From an uncultured Cedecea sp. (GTDB taxonomy: Bacteria; Pseudomonadota; Gammaproteobacteria; Enterobacterales; Enterobacteriaceae), in contig NZ_CANMLV010000003.1 in the NCBI RefSeq assembly GCF_947498825.1, positions 62,001 to 126,000 of the forward strand: a stretch of DNA of 64,000 bases, given 5' to 3'. Positions 41,416-51,630 of this stretch are shown here, in pieces; the first letter of the stretch is position 1, and every line of letters starts with the position of its first letter. A program made the position numbers and the translations under genes. The notes beneath the pieces are model-generated. The model did no database searches, had not been told where the DNA came from, and saw only the letters and a list, made by a program, of their open reading frames with translations.

Positions 41416-42801
41416 TTAGTGGGCTTGCTGTAGCGGCCTGTTTTCTTTTATCAAGGCCTCCAACACCGCGCGTTTCGTCACTTTACTGTCAATTTTGATA
41501 TAAACGCTGTGCTCTTCGGCAATAATACTGACTTCACTGACGCCGGGTTGAGCCATCAATAACGCTTCTAAGCTTCTGGTGTCTGTCATCTGCTGTTCAA
41601 GTTCAATACGCAGACTGGTGACATAGTGCGGTTCTTGCATGGTGTAACTGACCAGCAACCAGAGCGTTGCCAGTAATGCACTGCACAGGAAAACAGTTTG
41701 CGCATCAAATAAACCATTTACCCAGCCACCGACAGCACCGCCAATCGCTACGCCTAAGAACTGACTGGTTGAATAGACACCCATTGCCGTACCCTTATAA
41801 CCAGCAGGGGACTCTTTACTGATAAGGGAAGGAAGGATCGCTTCCATTAAATTAAAGGCGAGGAAAAAAATCTGTACGCCAATAACCAGTTCCCAGAAAT
41901 GTGGGCCGGACCCCCACAAAATAATTTGAGCGATAAGTAACAGGGCGACGCAGCAAATAAACACGCGTTTCATACGGCGTTTGACTTCAGCATAGATAAT
42001 CAATGGCAGAACCGCGACGAAGGATATCAGCATGGTTATCAGATAGACCTTCCAGTGCTCTGTTGCTGGAAAACCGGCTTGTTCTAAAATTCCGGGTAGA
42101 GCGATAAAGGTGGACATTAGCATGATATGTAAACACATAATGCCGAAATTGAGCCTCAGTAATCTGGGCTCCGCGAGGACTTTACGAAAACAGCCTTTGA
42201 CCATACCCGACTCACGATTTAACACGTGAGTCTTGCTATCAGGAACTATCCAGATAGTCACGGCAATGCCCAGTGTTGCCAGTACGGCAATCATCCAGAA
42301 CAGGGCTTGCAGACCAAGCGCCTGGGTAATAATTGGGCCCAGTACCATGGCAATAGCGAAAGTGACACCAAAACTGATACCGATAAAGGCCATCGCTTTA
42401 GTGCGATTCTGTTCACGAGTCAGATCAGATAGTAATGCCATTACGGCTGCAGCAATTGCCCCGGAACCTTGAAGCGCTCTGCCTAATATGATGCCCCAGA
42501 TTGAGTCAGTGGTGGCCGCAATTACGCTACCTACGACGAAAATAGCCAGTCCGCCGATAATCAGTGGCTTACGACCAACGCGATCGGACAGCAGGCCAAA
42601 AGGGATCTGGAATACCGCTTGAGTCAGCCCATAAATGCCAATCGCCAGCCCTATTAACGCTTCGCTGGCACCTTGTAAAGCCATACCCCAGGTGGTCAGA
42701 ACCGGCAGCACCATAAACATACCGAGCATACGTAGCGAAAATACGGTGCCTAAACCCCATGTTGCTCGTAATTCGCCAGGGGTCATTTTGTAGTCGTTCA
42801 T
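41416..42801 (-). CDS. yajR: major facilitator transporter YajR
   Basis: YajR is a drug/proton antiporter-type transporter of the major facilitator superfamily with twelve helices. It has 461 residues (454 in E. coli). The signature motif A, LSDRVGRKP, is at about residues 72-80. The C-terminal 65 residues after the last helix form the extra YAM domain (IIAEEHSVYIKIDSKVTKRA), which is specific to this protein. The substrate is unknown. It converges on yajQ and follows the cyo operon on the same strand after a palindromic element. Confidence 0.93.
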   Translation of the reverse strand: MNDYKMTPGELRATWGLGTVFSLRMLGMFMVLPVLTTWGMALQGASEALIGLAIGIYGLTQAVFQIPFGLLSDRVGRKPLIIGGLAIFVVGSVIAATTDSIWGIILGRALQGSGAIAAAVMALLSDLTREQNRTKAMAFIGISFGVTFAIAMVLGPIITQALGLQALFWMIAVLATLGIAVTIWIVPDSKTHVLNRESGMVKGCFRKVLAEPRLLRLNFGIMCLHIMLMSTFIALPGILEQAGFPATEHWKVYLITMLISFVAVLPLIIYAEVKRRMKRVFICCVALLLIAQIILWGSGPHFWELVIGVQIFFLAFNLMEAILPSLISKESPAGYKGTAMGVYSTSQFLGVAIGGAVGGWVNGLFDAQTVFLCSALLATLWLLVSYTMQEPHYVTSLRIELEQQMTDTRSLEALLMAQPGVSEVSIIAEEHSVYIKIDSKVTKRAVLEALIKENRPLQQAH

Positions 42802-42907
42802 TACTACCTCAGATAGAAAGTCGGCATCAGTGTAGTGTGTGGAAAGGGGAGGGTAAATGACTCGCTTTCAATAAATTGTAACACCGGATTTTAAGCTATT
42901 TATCCAA

Positions 42908-43095
42908 TAAAAAGGGCACTTACGTGCCCTTGAGACTGATGACAAAGCTAAAGTGATATCTAATTCTCAGCGCTTATTTACGAAAATAAACAGGAAAATC
43001 AATTTATTGATTTTCGGCTGATAACACAAAGAAGGAAAAACCACGTTTTTTCTTTCTTTGTCAGCAATCTGAAGGGCACTTATGTGCCCTTTTTA
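42908..43095. repeat. MITE-like palindromic element with 40-bp terminal inverted repeats
   Basis: The ends 42908-42947 and 43056-43095 are inverted copies matching at 35 of 40 positions. Both contain TAAAAAGGGCAC, GTGCCCTT and TGACAAAG. Each end is itself a hairpin, and the centre holds a third perfect hairpin GAAAATCAA/TTGATTTTC near 43004. Both outer borders are TA, as for ERIC-like and mariner-type insertions. The outer hairpins carry T-runs facing outward, so the element ends transcription in both directions between cyoE and yajR. It has no coding capacity. Confidence 0.8.
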
Positions 43096-43107
43096 GCGAT
43101 TTGTTGA

Positions 43108-43995
43108 TTACCGAAGGTAGGTCAACAGCTGATGTGATTCAGGCACCATAAAATCAACTGACATCATGATACTTAGTGAGGTAATAGCGACGATTGAAAA
43201 AATGAACAATTTACGCGCCCAGACTTTATCGTCTTCCACTTTGTATCCACGTAATGCCATACCTAACCACCAGACGCTCACAGCAGCAGCAACAACCAGG
43301 TATTTATAACCGGCATAACCGCCCAGAGAGAGCATCAGTGTGGCAACAGCAAAAGCAACGATATACAGCGTTATATGGTTTTTGGCGACCGAGATCCCTT
43401 TTACTACCGGTAATACAGGAATATTGGCTGCCTGGTAATCCTTGAAACGGAAGATAGCAATCGCATAGGAATGCGGCATCTGCCAGAGACTGAAGATAGC
43501 CAACAGGATAGCCGCTCCTGCATCAAACTCATTGGTCACAGCACAGTAACCAATGACCGGTGGTGCAGCCCCTGACAGACTACCGATCAGCGTGCCATAG
43601 ACTGAGTGACGCTTCATGTACAGGCTATAAACCCCGACATAAACCACAAAGCCCATTACCGCCAACCACATCGCCAGAGGATTAGCACCAAACCACAGCA
43701 GCATAAAGCCAGCAATACCTAACAAGGTGGCATAAACCAGCGAGGCGCTCGGTGAAATCAGGCCTTTTACCAGTACCCGATTTTTCGTTCTCTCCATCTT
43801 CTGATCGATATCCCGGTCGATAAAGTTGTTATAAACACAACCGGAAGCGACCACCAAAGAGACCCCAATCAGTGTTGAGAGAAACAAGGGGTAATCGATA
43901 CTGCCCTTTGAGGCCAGTAAAAATCCCCCAATCACAGAAATTAAATTGCCGAAAATAATTCCTGGTTTCGTAACTTGCAGGTATTGCTTAATCAT
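43108..43995 (-). CDS. cyoE: protoheme IX farnesyltransferase (heme O synthase)
   Basis: CyoE adds the farnesyl group to heme B, making heme O for cytochrome bo oxidase. It has 295 residues (296 in E. coli) from ATG 43995. The motif [18 protein letters not shown] is the UbiA-family site for the prenyl diphosphate. Nine or so hydrophobic helices follow the start [17 protein letters not shown]. It is last in cyoABCDE, with an 11-bp gap after cyoD. Confidence 0.96.
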   Translation of the reverse strand: MIKQYLQVTKPGIIFGNLISVIGGFLLASKGSIDYPLFLSTLIGVSLVVASGCVYNNFIDRDIDQKMERTKNRVLVKGLISPSASLVYATLLGIAGFMLLWFGANPLAMWLAVMGFVVYVGVYSLYMKRHSVYGTLIGSLSGAAPPVIGYCAVTNEFDAGAAILLAIFSLWQMPHSYAIAIFRFKDYQAANIPVLPVVKGISVAKNHITLYIVAFAVATLMLSLGGYAGYKYLVVAAAVSVWWLGMALRGYKVEDDKVWARKLFIFSIVAITSLSIMMSVDFMVPESHQLLTYLR

Positions 43996-44006
43996 ACAGA
44001 CCGCTC

Positions 44007-44336
44007 TTAGCCAACCATCATGTTCAGGTTGAGGTTCCACATAATCCATATGGAGCCGACAACCAGAATAGCGATAATCAACACCGTAAAGGCGAGTGCC
44101 ACAACGTTCCAGCGCTCACTCGATGAGGTGTTCATATGCAAGAAACAAACAAGGTGAACCATAATTTGTACGACAGCAGTAACCAGGATCACGCCCAGAA
44201 TCATGGCGTGAGAGGTACTTCCATCCATCACCATCCAGAACGGAATACCGGTCAGGATGATAGAAAGGATGAAGCCTACCATATAGGTTTTAACGCTACC
44301 GTGCTGGGCTCCGCCTAATTCATTTGAATGACTCAT
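44007..44336 (-). CDS. cyoD: cytochrome bo ubiquinol oxidase subunit IV
   Basis: This small subunit helps assemble cytochrome bo oxidase. It has 109 residues from ATG 44336, the E. coli length, with three helices. The start overlaps the cyoC stop by one base (TAATG). It begins [21 protein letters not shown]. Confidence 0.96.
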   Translation of the reverse strand: MSHSNELGGAQHGSVKTYMVGFILSIILTGIPFWMVMDGSTSHAMILGVILVTAVVQIMVHLVCFLHMNTSSSERWNVVALAFTVLIIAILVVGSIWIMWNLNLNMMVG

Positions 44337-44950
44337 TACATCGCCCCCATCAAATAGACTACTGAGAACACACAGATCCAGACGATATCCAGGAAGTGCC
44401 AGAACAGGCTCAGGCACATCAGACGCGTACGGTTAGCACTGGTCAGGCCACGACGGTAAACGTGGAACATCATCAGAGCCATCCACACCAGACCAGAAGT
44501 TACGTGCAGACCATGCGTACCGACCAGCGCAAAGAAGGCTGACAGGAAGCCACTGCGGTCAGGACCCATATCATTTACAATCAGATGATGGAATTCATAG
44601 ATTTCCATACCCACGAACCCGGCACCAAACAGGAAGGTCACAGCCAACCAACCGATAACCTGGTTTTTAGCCCCTTTACCCATAGCAATAATAGCGAAGC
44701 CATAAGTAATGGAGCTGAACAGCAGCAGGGCGGTTTCAACCATCACGAACGGCAGTTCAAAGATATCTTTGCCGGTCGGGCCGTCTGCGGTGCCGTTTAC
44801 CAGAACAGCATAGGTAGCAAATAAGCAACAGAAAAGAATCAAGTCGCTCATCAGGTAGATCCAGAAACCAAAGACTTTATTGGCTCCTGCATCGTGGTGC
44901 CCATGCTCCTCAGCGTGGGCGTTAGTCTGAGTCAGAGTTTCAGTTGACAT
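44336..44950 (-). CDS. cyoC: cytochrome bo ubiquinol oxidase subunit III
   Basis: Subunit III of the proton-pumping quinol oxidase has five membrane helices and supports the catalytic subunit. It has 204 residues, the E. coli length. The N-terminus is histidine-rich ([14 protein letters not shown]), followed by family segments [21 protein letters not shown] and [13 protein letters not shown]. Its start overlaps the end of cyoB by 11 bp, suggesting coupled translation. Confidence 0.96.
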   Translation of the reverse strand: MSTETLTQTNAHAEEHGHHDAGANKVFGFWIYLMSDLILFCCLFATYAVLVNGTADGPTGKDIFELPFVMVETALLLFSSITYGFAIIAMGKGAKNQVIGWLAVTFLFGAGFVGMEIYEFHHLIVNDMGPDRSGFLSAFFALVGTHGLHVTSGLVWMALMMFHVYRRGLTSANRTRLMCLSLFWHFLDIVWICVFSVVYLMGAM

Positions 44951-46931
44951 TTTTCAGTCCTGCTTTCTTCATTTCGTCGAAATGTTTGTTTTCCAATTTC
45001 TCGACTTCTGCAACCGGAACGTAATAGTCCACATCTTCGTCGAAGCTTTTCACAATCCAGGCAATGATGGTGCCTGCAAAACCAGCAATTGCCAGCCACC
45101 AGATATGCCAGATCATGGCAAAACCGAAGACAGTCAACAGCGCAGCAATGACGATACCCGCACCGCTGTTACGCGGCATGTGAATTTCTTCATAGCTTGC
45201 TGGTTGCTTGTACGCTTCACCTTTCTCTTTCATTTCCCAGAATGCATCACGCTCATGAACGTGCGGCAGATGGGCAAAGTTATAGAACGGAGGAGGAGAA
45301 GACGTTGACCATTCCAGAGTACGGCCACCCCACGGATCGCCAGTCAGGTCACGATTCTGCTCACGGTCACGAATAGAGACATAGAACTGAATCAGCTGAG
45401 AAAGGATACCCAGAGCGATTAATCCGGCACCTACCGCTGCGACAGACAGCATAGTATGGAACATCGGATCGATATCCTGGCTCAGACGACGGGTCATACC
45501 CATGAAGCCAAGGACATACAGTGGCATAAATGCTACGAAGAAACCGATGATCCAGAACCAGAACGCACGTTTACCCCAAGTTTCATTTAAGGTAAAGCCG
45601 AATGCTTTTGGCCACCAGTAAGTCATACCGGCAAAGCAACCGAAGACCACACCACCGATAATCACGTTATGGAAGTGGGCAATCAGGAACAGACTGTTAT
45701 GCAGAACAAAGTCAGCGCCAGGTACGGCCAACAGAACGCCTGTCATACCACCGATAGAGAAGGTGATAATAAAACCGATGGTCCATAACATCGCTGAGTT
45801 AAAGACGATGCGGCCCTGGTACATAGTGAACAGCCAGTTGAAGATCTTCACCCCGGTTGGGATGGCGATAATCATGGTCGCAATACCGAAGAAGGCGTTA
45901 ACGTTCGCGCCGCTGCCCATGGTGTAGAAGTGGTGCAGCCAAACGATAAACGACAGAACGGTAATCGCGATGGTTGCCCATACCAGAGAGGTATAACCAA
46001 ACAGACGTTTTCTGGAGAAAGTCGATACCACTTCAGAAAATACACCGAATACTGGCAGCACCAGGATATACACTTCCGGGTGACCCCATGCCCAGATAAG
46101 GTTGACATACATCATCATGTTGCCACCCATATCATTGGTAAAGAAGTGGGTGCCCAGATAACGGTCCATAGTCAACAGCGCGACGGTCACAGTAAAGATT
46201 GGGAACGCAGCAATAATCAGAACGTTAGTACACAGAGATGCCCAGGTGAATACCGGCATTTTGAACAGCGTCATACCAGGAGTACGCATATTCAGGATAG
46301 TCACAAAGAAGTTAATCCCTGTGAGGGTAGTACCAATCCCTGAAAGCTGGAGACTCCATATCCAGTAGTCGACCCCGACCCCCGGACTGTACTCAATGCC
46401 TGATAACGGCGGATAAGCAACCCAACCGGTTTGAGCAAATTCGCCGACACCGAGAGAGATGTTAACCAGTACCACACCAACGACAGTCAGCCAGAAACTT
46501 AAGTTGTTCAGGAACGGGAAGGCGACGTCACGTGCGCCAATCTGTAATGGAACAACAATGTTCATCAGGCCAATAACAAATGGCATCGCTACGAAGAAGA
46601 TCATAATAACGCCGTGGGCGGTAAAGATCTGGTCGTAGTGGTGGGCATTCAGGAAGCCTGCTTCCCCGGCGGATGCCAGGACTTGTTGACTACGCATCAT
46701 GATAGCGTCAGCAAAACCACGCAGTAACATGACGATAGCAACGATGATATACATCACACCAAGGCGTTTATGGTCAACAGAGGTAAACCATTCTTTCCAT
46801 AAATATTCCCACTTACCGAAATAAGTGAGTGCTGCAACTAATGCCAGTCCCCCGACAATAATTGCTGCCACCGTAACCATGATAATCGGTTCATGGTACG
46901 GAATTGCATCAAGTGATAATTTTCCGAACAT
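44940..46931 (-). CDS. cyoB: cytochrome bo ubiquinol oxidase subunit I
   Basis: This is the catalytic subunit: it oxidises ubiquinol, reduces oxygen to water and pumps protons. It has 663 residues, the E. coli length, and is a heme-copper oxidase. The low-spin heme ligand is in [11 protein letters not shown], the copper-B and Tyr-His site in [14 protein letters not shown], the HH pair in [10 protein letters not shown], and the two histidine heme ligands in [12 protein letters not shown]. It lies between cyoA and cyoC. Confidence 0.98.
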   Translation of the reverse strand: MFGKLSLDAIPYHEPIIMVTVAAIIVGGLALVAALTYFGKWEYLWKEWFTSVDHKRLGVMYIIVAIVMLLRGFADAIMMRSQQVLASAGEAGFLNAHHYDQIFTAHGVIMIFFVAMPFVIGLMNIVVPLQIGARDVAFPFLNNLSFWLTVVGVVLVNISLGVGEFAQTGWVAYPPLSGIEYSPGVGVDYWIWSLQLSGIGTTLTGINFFVTILNMRTPGMTLFKMPVFTWASLCTNVLIIAAFPIFTVTVALLTMDRYLGTHFFTNDMGGNMMMYVNLIWAWGHPEVYILVLPVFGVFSEVVSTFSRKRLFGYTSLVWATIAITVLSFIVWLHHFYTMGSGANVNAFFGIATMIIAIPTGVKIFNWLFTMYQGRIVFNSAMLWTIGFIITFSIGGMTGVLLAVPGADFVLHNSLFLIAHFHNVIIGGVVFGCFAGMTYWWPKAFGFTLNETWGKRAFWFWIIGFFVAFMPLYVLGFMGMTRRLSQDIDPMFHTMLSVAAVGAGLIALGILSQLIQFYVSIRDREQNRDLTGDPWGGRTLEWSTSSPPPFYNFAHLPHVHERDAFWEMKEKGEAYKQPASYEEIHMPRNSGAGIVIAALLTVFGFAMIWHIWWLAIAGFAGTIIAWIVKSFDEDVDYYVPVAEVEKLENKHFDEMKKAGLKNVN

Positions 46932-46950
46932 CGTATTATTCCTCGGCCCC

Positions 46951-47928
46951 TTAGTGAGAGGTTTCCCCGTGATTCATGTCCATACCTTGATGGTCACCAT
47001 GATTTTGATGGTCACCATGTTCAGCAGCTTGGCTCGCAGGCTTGTTCATGCTTGCGCCATGACCATGTCCGCCGCCAGGCCCCATCAGTTTATTGATAAC
47101 TTCAACGAATAAACCTGGTTTGACACTAGAGAAGTACTCAACTTTATTATTTTCGCTCGGTGCAGCAAGTTTCTCGTAAGCTGCCATATCATTCATCACC
47201 TGAGGCGATGCTTTGACTTTAGCGACCCACTGGTCAAAGGCTTCTGCATCTGGTGTGGCAATGGCTTTGAACTTCATGCCAGAGAACCCTTTACCGCTGT
47301 AACTTGCAGAGATACCGTCGTAGGTACCCGCTTCGTTAGCAATCAGGTGTAGTTTGGTTTGCATACCTGCCATTGCATAAAGCTGGCTGCCCAGACGTGG
47401 AATAAAGAAGGAGTTCATCACCGAGTTAGAGGTAATTTTGAATTCCACTGGCGTGTTAGCCGGGAAGGCGATTTCATTAACAGTTGCAATGCCCTGCTCT
47501 GGATAGATGAAGAACCATTTCCAGTCCATAGAAATAACTTCAATGGTAATTGGCTTTTCATCGTGAACCAGCGGTTTGCTTGGCTCAAGAGAATGCGTAG
47601 TTTTCCAAGTCAACACAGCAAGGAAGATGATGATAAGGATAGGGATAGTCCAGACAACGGCTTCAACTTTATTAGAATGAGACCAGTTTGGGCTATACTT
47701 GGCTTCTTTGTTTGAAGCCCGATATTTCCAGGCAAAACCCACAGCCATTAGAATTGCAGGGATAACGACGATCAACATCAGCCCGAAAGCAGTCAGTATC
47801 AAAGAACGTTGTTCCAGTCCAATTTGTCCTTTCGGATCAAGCAGCGCAGAATCACAACCACTGAGTAACACAGTGCCTGCAATTAATGACAGCCATTTCA
47901 AACTATTATTGTATTTCCTGATTATCAT
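46951..47928 (-). CDS. cyoA: cytochrome bo ubiquinol oxidase subunit II
   Basis: Subunit II contains two membrane helices and a periplasmic cupredoxin-like domain lacking the CuA site, as in quinol oxidases. It has 325 residues (315 in E. coli) and is a lipoprotein with lipobox LLSGC at about 21-25. Family segments are [29 protein letters not shown] and [18 protein letters not shown]. The C-terminal 45 residues are rich in His, Met and Gly ([18 protein letters not shown]), encoded partly by a direct DNA repeat. It is the first gene of the cyo operon. Confidence 0.97.
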   Translation of the reverse strand: MIIRKYNNSLKWLSLIAGTVLLSGCDSALLDPKGQIGLEQRSLILTAFGLMLIVVIPAILMAVGFAWKYRASNKEAKYSPNWSHSNKVEAVVWTIPILIIIFLAVLTWKTTHSLEPSKPLVHDEKPITIEVISMDWKWFFIYPEQGIATVNEIAFPANTPVEFKITSNSVMNSFFIPRLGSQLYAMAGMQTKLHLIANEAGTYDGISASYSGKGFSGMKFKAIATPDAEAFDQWVAKVKASPQVMNDMAAYEKLAAPSENNKVEYFSSVKPGLFVEVINKLMGPGGGHGHGASMNKPASQAAEHGDHQNHGDHQGMDMNHGETSH

Positions 47929-47990
47929 TTAACGACCTCAATTTCAGGGAACTCTTCAGGGAACTCTATTGTCGTCTAAAGTGTGGCGGC

Positions 47991-48019
47991 ATTTTACGGG
48001 AAGGTTACATGAGTGTAAA
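47991..48019 (-). promoter_or_regulatory. cyoABCDE promoter
   Basis: On the minus strand TTTACA (48019-48014) and TAAAAT (47996-47991) are 17 bp apart, about 63 bp before the cyoA start. A good sigma-70 match. ArcA, Fnr or CRP sites, known in E. coli, were not resolved. Confidence 0.65.
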
Positions 48020-48541
48020 CCTGAATGGCGTAGTGTTATTGGGGATTGCCTGTTTATAGCTATGTATCACTGCGGATAGGCAGAGCGGGAAAACTGACCA
48101 AAAGTACAGTTAGTAGGCTTGTTATAACAAAAAAGACCTCACGGCTGAATTACGCAACCTTAATAGCTATAACTGGTGGGGTAATGGAACAATTAATTAA
48201 CAATAAAATATCTTTTGAAGAACAAGTGATGTCATTAATTTGTTAATTTTAGCTGAATCGATAAAGTTAAATATTTAATTAATTAGCAGCACGAAATAAT
48301 AAAAAAACAACAACAGAAACTTTTTTTAAATAATCATATGCATAATTTTTATCAGTGGCTGCTTTTTTCCGTAAATAATACCGCATGTGTATTATTTGTT
48401 ATTAGTGTGGTTAATAAGTAGACGGAATGTGTTTTTTTTGTTTTTTGAATATGAGAAGAACCGGGAGCGTCCAATCGCTCTGACAGGATCAGCGAGATTT
48501 CCCCACGATCCTGTTATCCTGTGCTGATGAGCCCGGCATGG
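48020..48541. other. AT-rich gap between cyoA and ampG
   Basis: This 522-bp stretch is AT-rich with no gene I trust. A 66-codon ORF at 48046-48246 lacks a ribosome site and family features. Near 48483-48514 ACAGGATC / GATCCTGT makes a perfect 8-bp inverted repeat that may help end ampG transcription. Confidence 0.4.
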
Positions 48542-50023
48542 CTAACCAGATACTTTTGACGAATTGCGTAAAGCCAAAAAGTCCAGTAAACCTCCAAACA
48601 GGATACCCGCGACTGCCAGCAATCCTCCCAGCTCTAGTAACGTTATTCCTATCGTCCAGTCCGTTAAATCCAGGGCATTGCTGATAAGAATAAGTAACCA
48701 TGCTGCCAGTAACGCGCAGCCGGCCGTTAACATTCGTAGAGCCAGACGGTAGGCGTAAGCATATTGAGAACGTGGCATAAAGCGTTCAGTACGCTGAGTA
48801 TATTCCAGCGTGTTTTTACAGATTAGTAGCAGCAAAATGCCAGGTATGGAGACAACGACTGAAAACAGATAGAAAGTTGACCAACCATAAGCCTCAACAA
48901 ACCAACCGGCTATAGGACCGACATAAACCCGGCCGATAGCAGATAAAGCAGAAAGCAGGGCGAACTGTGTCGCTGAAAAAGAGCGGTTACACAACGTCAT
49001 CAGCAGGGCAACAAAGGCTGCGGTTCCCATTCCACCGCAGACATTCTCAAAAAAGACAATGCCTCCCATACTCAGGATATTTTTGTCCGTAACAGCCAGT
49101 ATCCAGTACCCGATATTGGACACACCCTGAAGCACACCGAAAATGAGCAAGGCACGGAACAACGTCAGGCGTTGCATCAGTACACCGCCGAATAAAGCAC
49201 CAAGTATTGTCGCCAGCAGTCCCAGGGTTTTATTGACCATACCGACGTCACCTGCATCAAATCCGACACCGCGGATCAGAAAGGTGGTGGTGAGTGTCAT
49301 TGCAAAGGCATCACCCAGCTTATAAAGCACTATCAGCAACAAAATCAGCCATGCATTATTACGACCAAAGAAATCGCGCAACGGGGCAACGACGGCTTGT
49401 TCCAGCGTACGCGGGACCGGGACAGTATCCGTAGGCTCTGGTGCTATAAAGGTGGCAATAATACAGGGGATTAACAGCACCGCCATTAACCAGTAAGTTG
49501 CCTGCCAGCCTAAATATCTGTCCGCAAGCCACAGTGCCAGCCCGCCTGATACTAACATTGCCAAACGATAACCGAGTACGCTAACTGCTGCACCTGCTCC
49601 ACGTTCAGGGGCTGACAGAACATCGGTTTTCCAGGCATCAAATACAATATCCTGAGAGGCTGAGCAGAACGCGATGATCACTGCCAGGGCCGCCATCCAG
49701 CGAAGACTGGAAGCTGGATCCAAAAATCCCATACCAGCGATAGACACCAATAAGAGGATTTGGGTTATCAATAACCAGCCGCGCCGCCGCCCGAGAAAAG
49801 GTGGCGTATAGCGATCCATCACCGGAGACCAGAGAAATTTAAACACATAAGCCTGGCCGACCAGTGAGAAAAAACCGATGGTTTTTAGATCGACGTTTTC
49901 AACGGTCATCCAGGCTTGTAAGGTGCCGGAGGTGAGCGCAAGGGGCAGCCCCGAAGCAAAACCCAGGATCAGTAGCAGGGCTAACTTAGGTTGCTGAAAA
50001 ATGCGTAAGTAGTTATTGGACAT
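48542..50023 (-). CDS. ampG: muropeptide MFS permease AmpG
   Basis: AmpG imports anhydro-muropeptides for cell-wall recycling, which also feeds the inducer of AmpC beta-lactamase. It has 493 residues (491 in E. coli) from ATG 50023. It begins MSNNYLRIFQQPKLALLLIL and shows the family sequences SGLPLALTSGTLQAWMTVE, AFCSASQDIVFDAWKTDVL and FKFLWSPVMDRY. About fourteen hydrophobic segments are present. It follows yajG on the same strand. No clear ribosome site precedes this ATG; a GTG 45 bases upstream keeps the frame open. Confidence 0.93.
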   Translation of the reverse strand: MSNNYLRIFQQPKLALLLILGFASGLPLALTSGTLQAWMTVENVDLKTIGFFSLVGQAYVFKFLWSPVMDRYTPPFLGRRRGWLLITQILLLVSIAGMGFLDPASSLRWMAALAVIIAFCSASQDIVFDAWKTDVLSAPERGAGAAVSVLGYRLAMLVSGGLALWLADRYLGWQATYWLMAVLLIPCIIATFIAPEPTDTVPVPRTLEQAVVAPLRDFFGRNNAWLILLLIVLYKLGDAFAMTLTTTFLIRGVGFDAGDVGMVNKTLGLLATILGALFGGVLMQRLTLFRALLIFGVLQGVSNIGYWILAVTDKNILSMGGIVFFENVCGGMGTAAFVALLMTLCNRSFSATQFALLSALSAIGRVYVGPIAGWFVEAYGWSTFYLFSVVVSIPGILLLLICKNTLEYTQRTERFMPRSQYAYAYRLALRMLTAGCALLAAWLLILISNALDLTDWTIGITLLELGGLLAVAGILFGGLLDFLALRNSSKVSG

Positions 50024-50046
50024 AAGGAAAAGGGCACCAGCGACAG

Positions 50047-50068
50047 GTGGCCTGGTTTCACAGGCCAC
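50047..50068. other. perfect hairpin between yajG and ampG
   Basis: GTGGCCTG / CAGGCCAC with a 6-nt loop, lying 23 bp before the ampG ATG and just after the yajG stop. It has no T-run on the minus strand, so it may modulate ampG translation or mRNA stability rather than terminate. Confidence 0.5.
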
Positions 50069-50079
50069 CAGAGAAAAAA

Positions 50080-50658
50080 TTAACGCGCGTTTTGCTTAAT
50101 GAATTCGTTCACGCTGGTATCCTGAGCCATATCGGCAATGGTATCAGTCAGCACAGAATTCACCGCATTGGCGATATCCTTATTAGACGCCTGGAATGCC
50201 CCTTCGACGTTGTAGCTGGCGCGGTAATTTTTGGTTAGCTTATTGCCATTTTTTGCTACGGCAATAATAGAGATGTCTGCGCGAGTGGCGATGTTGTAAC
50301 GCAGGCTACCTTGAGAGACGTCCGCAAACAGATTGTTGACAATAATTTGCAGATCAACCGGGCTGTTTGCGCCAATCGTGTAACCACGTGCGACCAGCTG
50401 CTTTTCCAGCACTTCTTGCAGTAAAAAACGCAGATCGCGCGAAGGTGTCAGTGTGATCAGTTGATTGTTGCGGGTGACTTTGGCCAAGGCCTGGCTACTA
50501 CGTTGATCGGCACCATTAATACTGACGGTAATGCCCATCACACTTGGGTCATTACTGGGTAAAGTCATTCTTGGTGCAACATCAATCGTTGTTGGCGGCG
50601 TTGCGCAGCTGGCCAGCATAAAGAGGGCTACCAGCGGAAAAATTATTTTTTTTAACAT
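50080..50658 (-). CDS. yajG: lipoprotein YajG
   Basis: This is a predicted lipoprotein of unknown function found throughout enterics. It has 192 residues from ATG 50658, the E. coli length; an ATG-like start upstream adds eight residues. The lipobox is MLASC at about residues 14-18. The rest of the protein is globular with the conserved stretch ITLTPSRDLRFLLQEVLEKQL. It pairs with ampG, as in E. coli, and is divergent from bolA. Confidence 0.9.
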   Translation of the reverse strand: MLKKIIFPLVALFMLASCATPPTTIDVAPRMTLPSNDPSVMGITVSINGADQRSSQALAKVTRNNQLITLTPSRDLRFLLQEVLEKQLVARGYTIGANSPVDLQIIVNNLFADVSQGSLRYNIATRADISIIAVAKNGNKLTKNYRASYNVEGAFQASNKDIANAVNSVLTDTIADMAQDTSVNEFIKQNAR

Positions 50659-50951
50659 GTTTGATATTCTCAATATACTCAATAGGCAGGCTGATAAAAC
50701 CCCGTCATCATATCATTGCGGGTGCACAGAGGAAGTAGGCAATATCCGTAAATACGGCGTATTGCTTTTTTTTTCGCCGATTATCACGAATTGTTCCTAT
50801 TTCGACTGACATTTAACCTCTTATTAGCGCATTTTTTATGTCAGGATGCACCATCAAAGGATAATGTCTTCAATCATCAGAGCTGAATTGAGACTGAGTA
50901 TAGCTCCTGTTTGCCGAGATCCCGCCATCTCACTGATAGAGGAAAGAGTTA

Positions 50952-51263
50952 ATGACAATGCGTGAACATATCGAAGCGGAACTGCGTACCTCATTTAGTC
51001 CGGAATATCTGGAGGTAGTTGACGAAAGCCACCACCACAATGTCCCAATCGGCGCAGAAAGTCATTTCAAGGTTACGTTGGTGAGTGAAAAATTTTCAGG
51101 TCAGCGCTTAATTAGCCGTCATCGCCAGATTTATTCGCTACTGAGTGACGCCCTGGCTGGCAGTGTCCATGCTCTGGCATTACATACTTATACCGTGCAG
51201 GAGTGGGACGAATTACAAGATAAACAGCTCGCATCTCCGCCTTGTATGGGGGGAGGTAAGTAG
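50952..51263 (+). CDS. bolA: BolA family protein
   Basis: BolA is a small DNA-binding and iron-sulfur-partner protein involved in stationary-phase and stress morphology. It has 103 residues. The class-I BolA motif is present: [33 protein letters not shown] and [20 protein letters not shown] precedes the ATG at 50952; a second ATG follows two codons later. Confidence 0.95.
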   Translation: MTMREHIEAELRTSFSPEYLEVVDESHHHNVPIGAESHFKVTLVSEKFSGQRLISRHRQIYSLLSDALAGSVHALALHTYTVQEWDELQDKQLASPPCMGGGK

Positions 51264-51456
51264 CGTTAAACAAAGGCTAACTATTTGCACTTAGTCGAAG
51301 TTTTCCGTTATGTTGCAGTGTTTTTTGTTTTAGCCTGTTTGATAAATAGCCAAAGCGCGATTTTATTTTGCCTGAATTCTTCTGTTAATGAACTCAGACG
51401 AACAGCTGAAAGGGATAAAATGTGAAAAAGACCACAGCCGTGCGTTGCTGCTGTTC

Positions 51457-51485
51457 TCGACTCACCCCAGTGATGCCGCTATAAT
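51457..51485 (+). promoter_or_regulatory. candidate tig promoter
   Basis: TCGACT and a perfect TATAAT are 17 bp apart, about 146 bp upstream of tig. The 367-bp bolA-tig gap has no gene. Confidence 0.6.
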
Positions 51486-51630
51486 GCTGCGTCTTATTTT
51501 TCGGAATGTCTTCGGGATGATTCTGACAAGACAGGGAATGTACTGCTGATTTAGAGAACATCCCGGTTCTGTGAAGCTAACCTAAGCTTTTTGAGTTGAC
51601 CGAGCACTGTGATTTTTTTGAGGTAACAAG

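Noticed and set aside
48046-48246. 66-codon ORF in the cyoA-ampG gap
   Set aside because: No ribosome site and no family match; it lies partly over the probable cyo control region.
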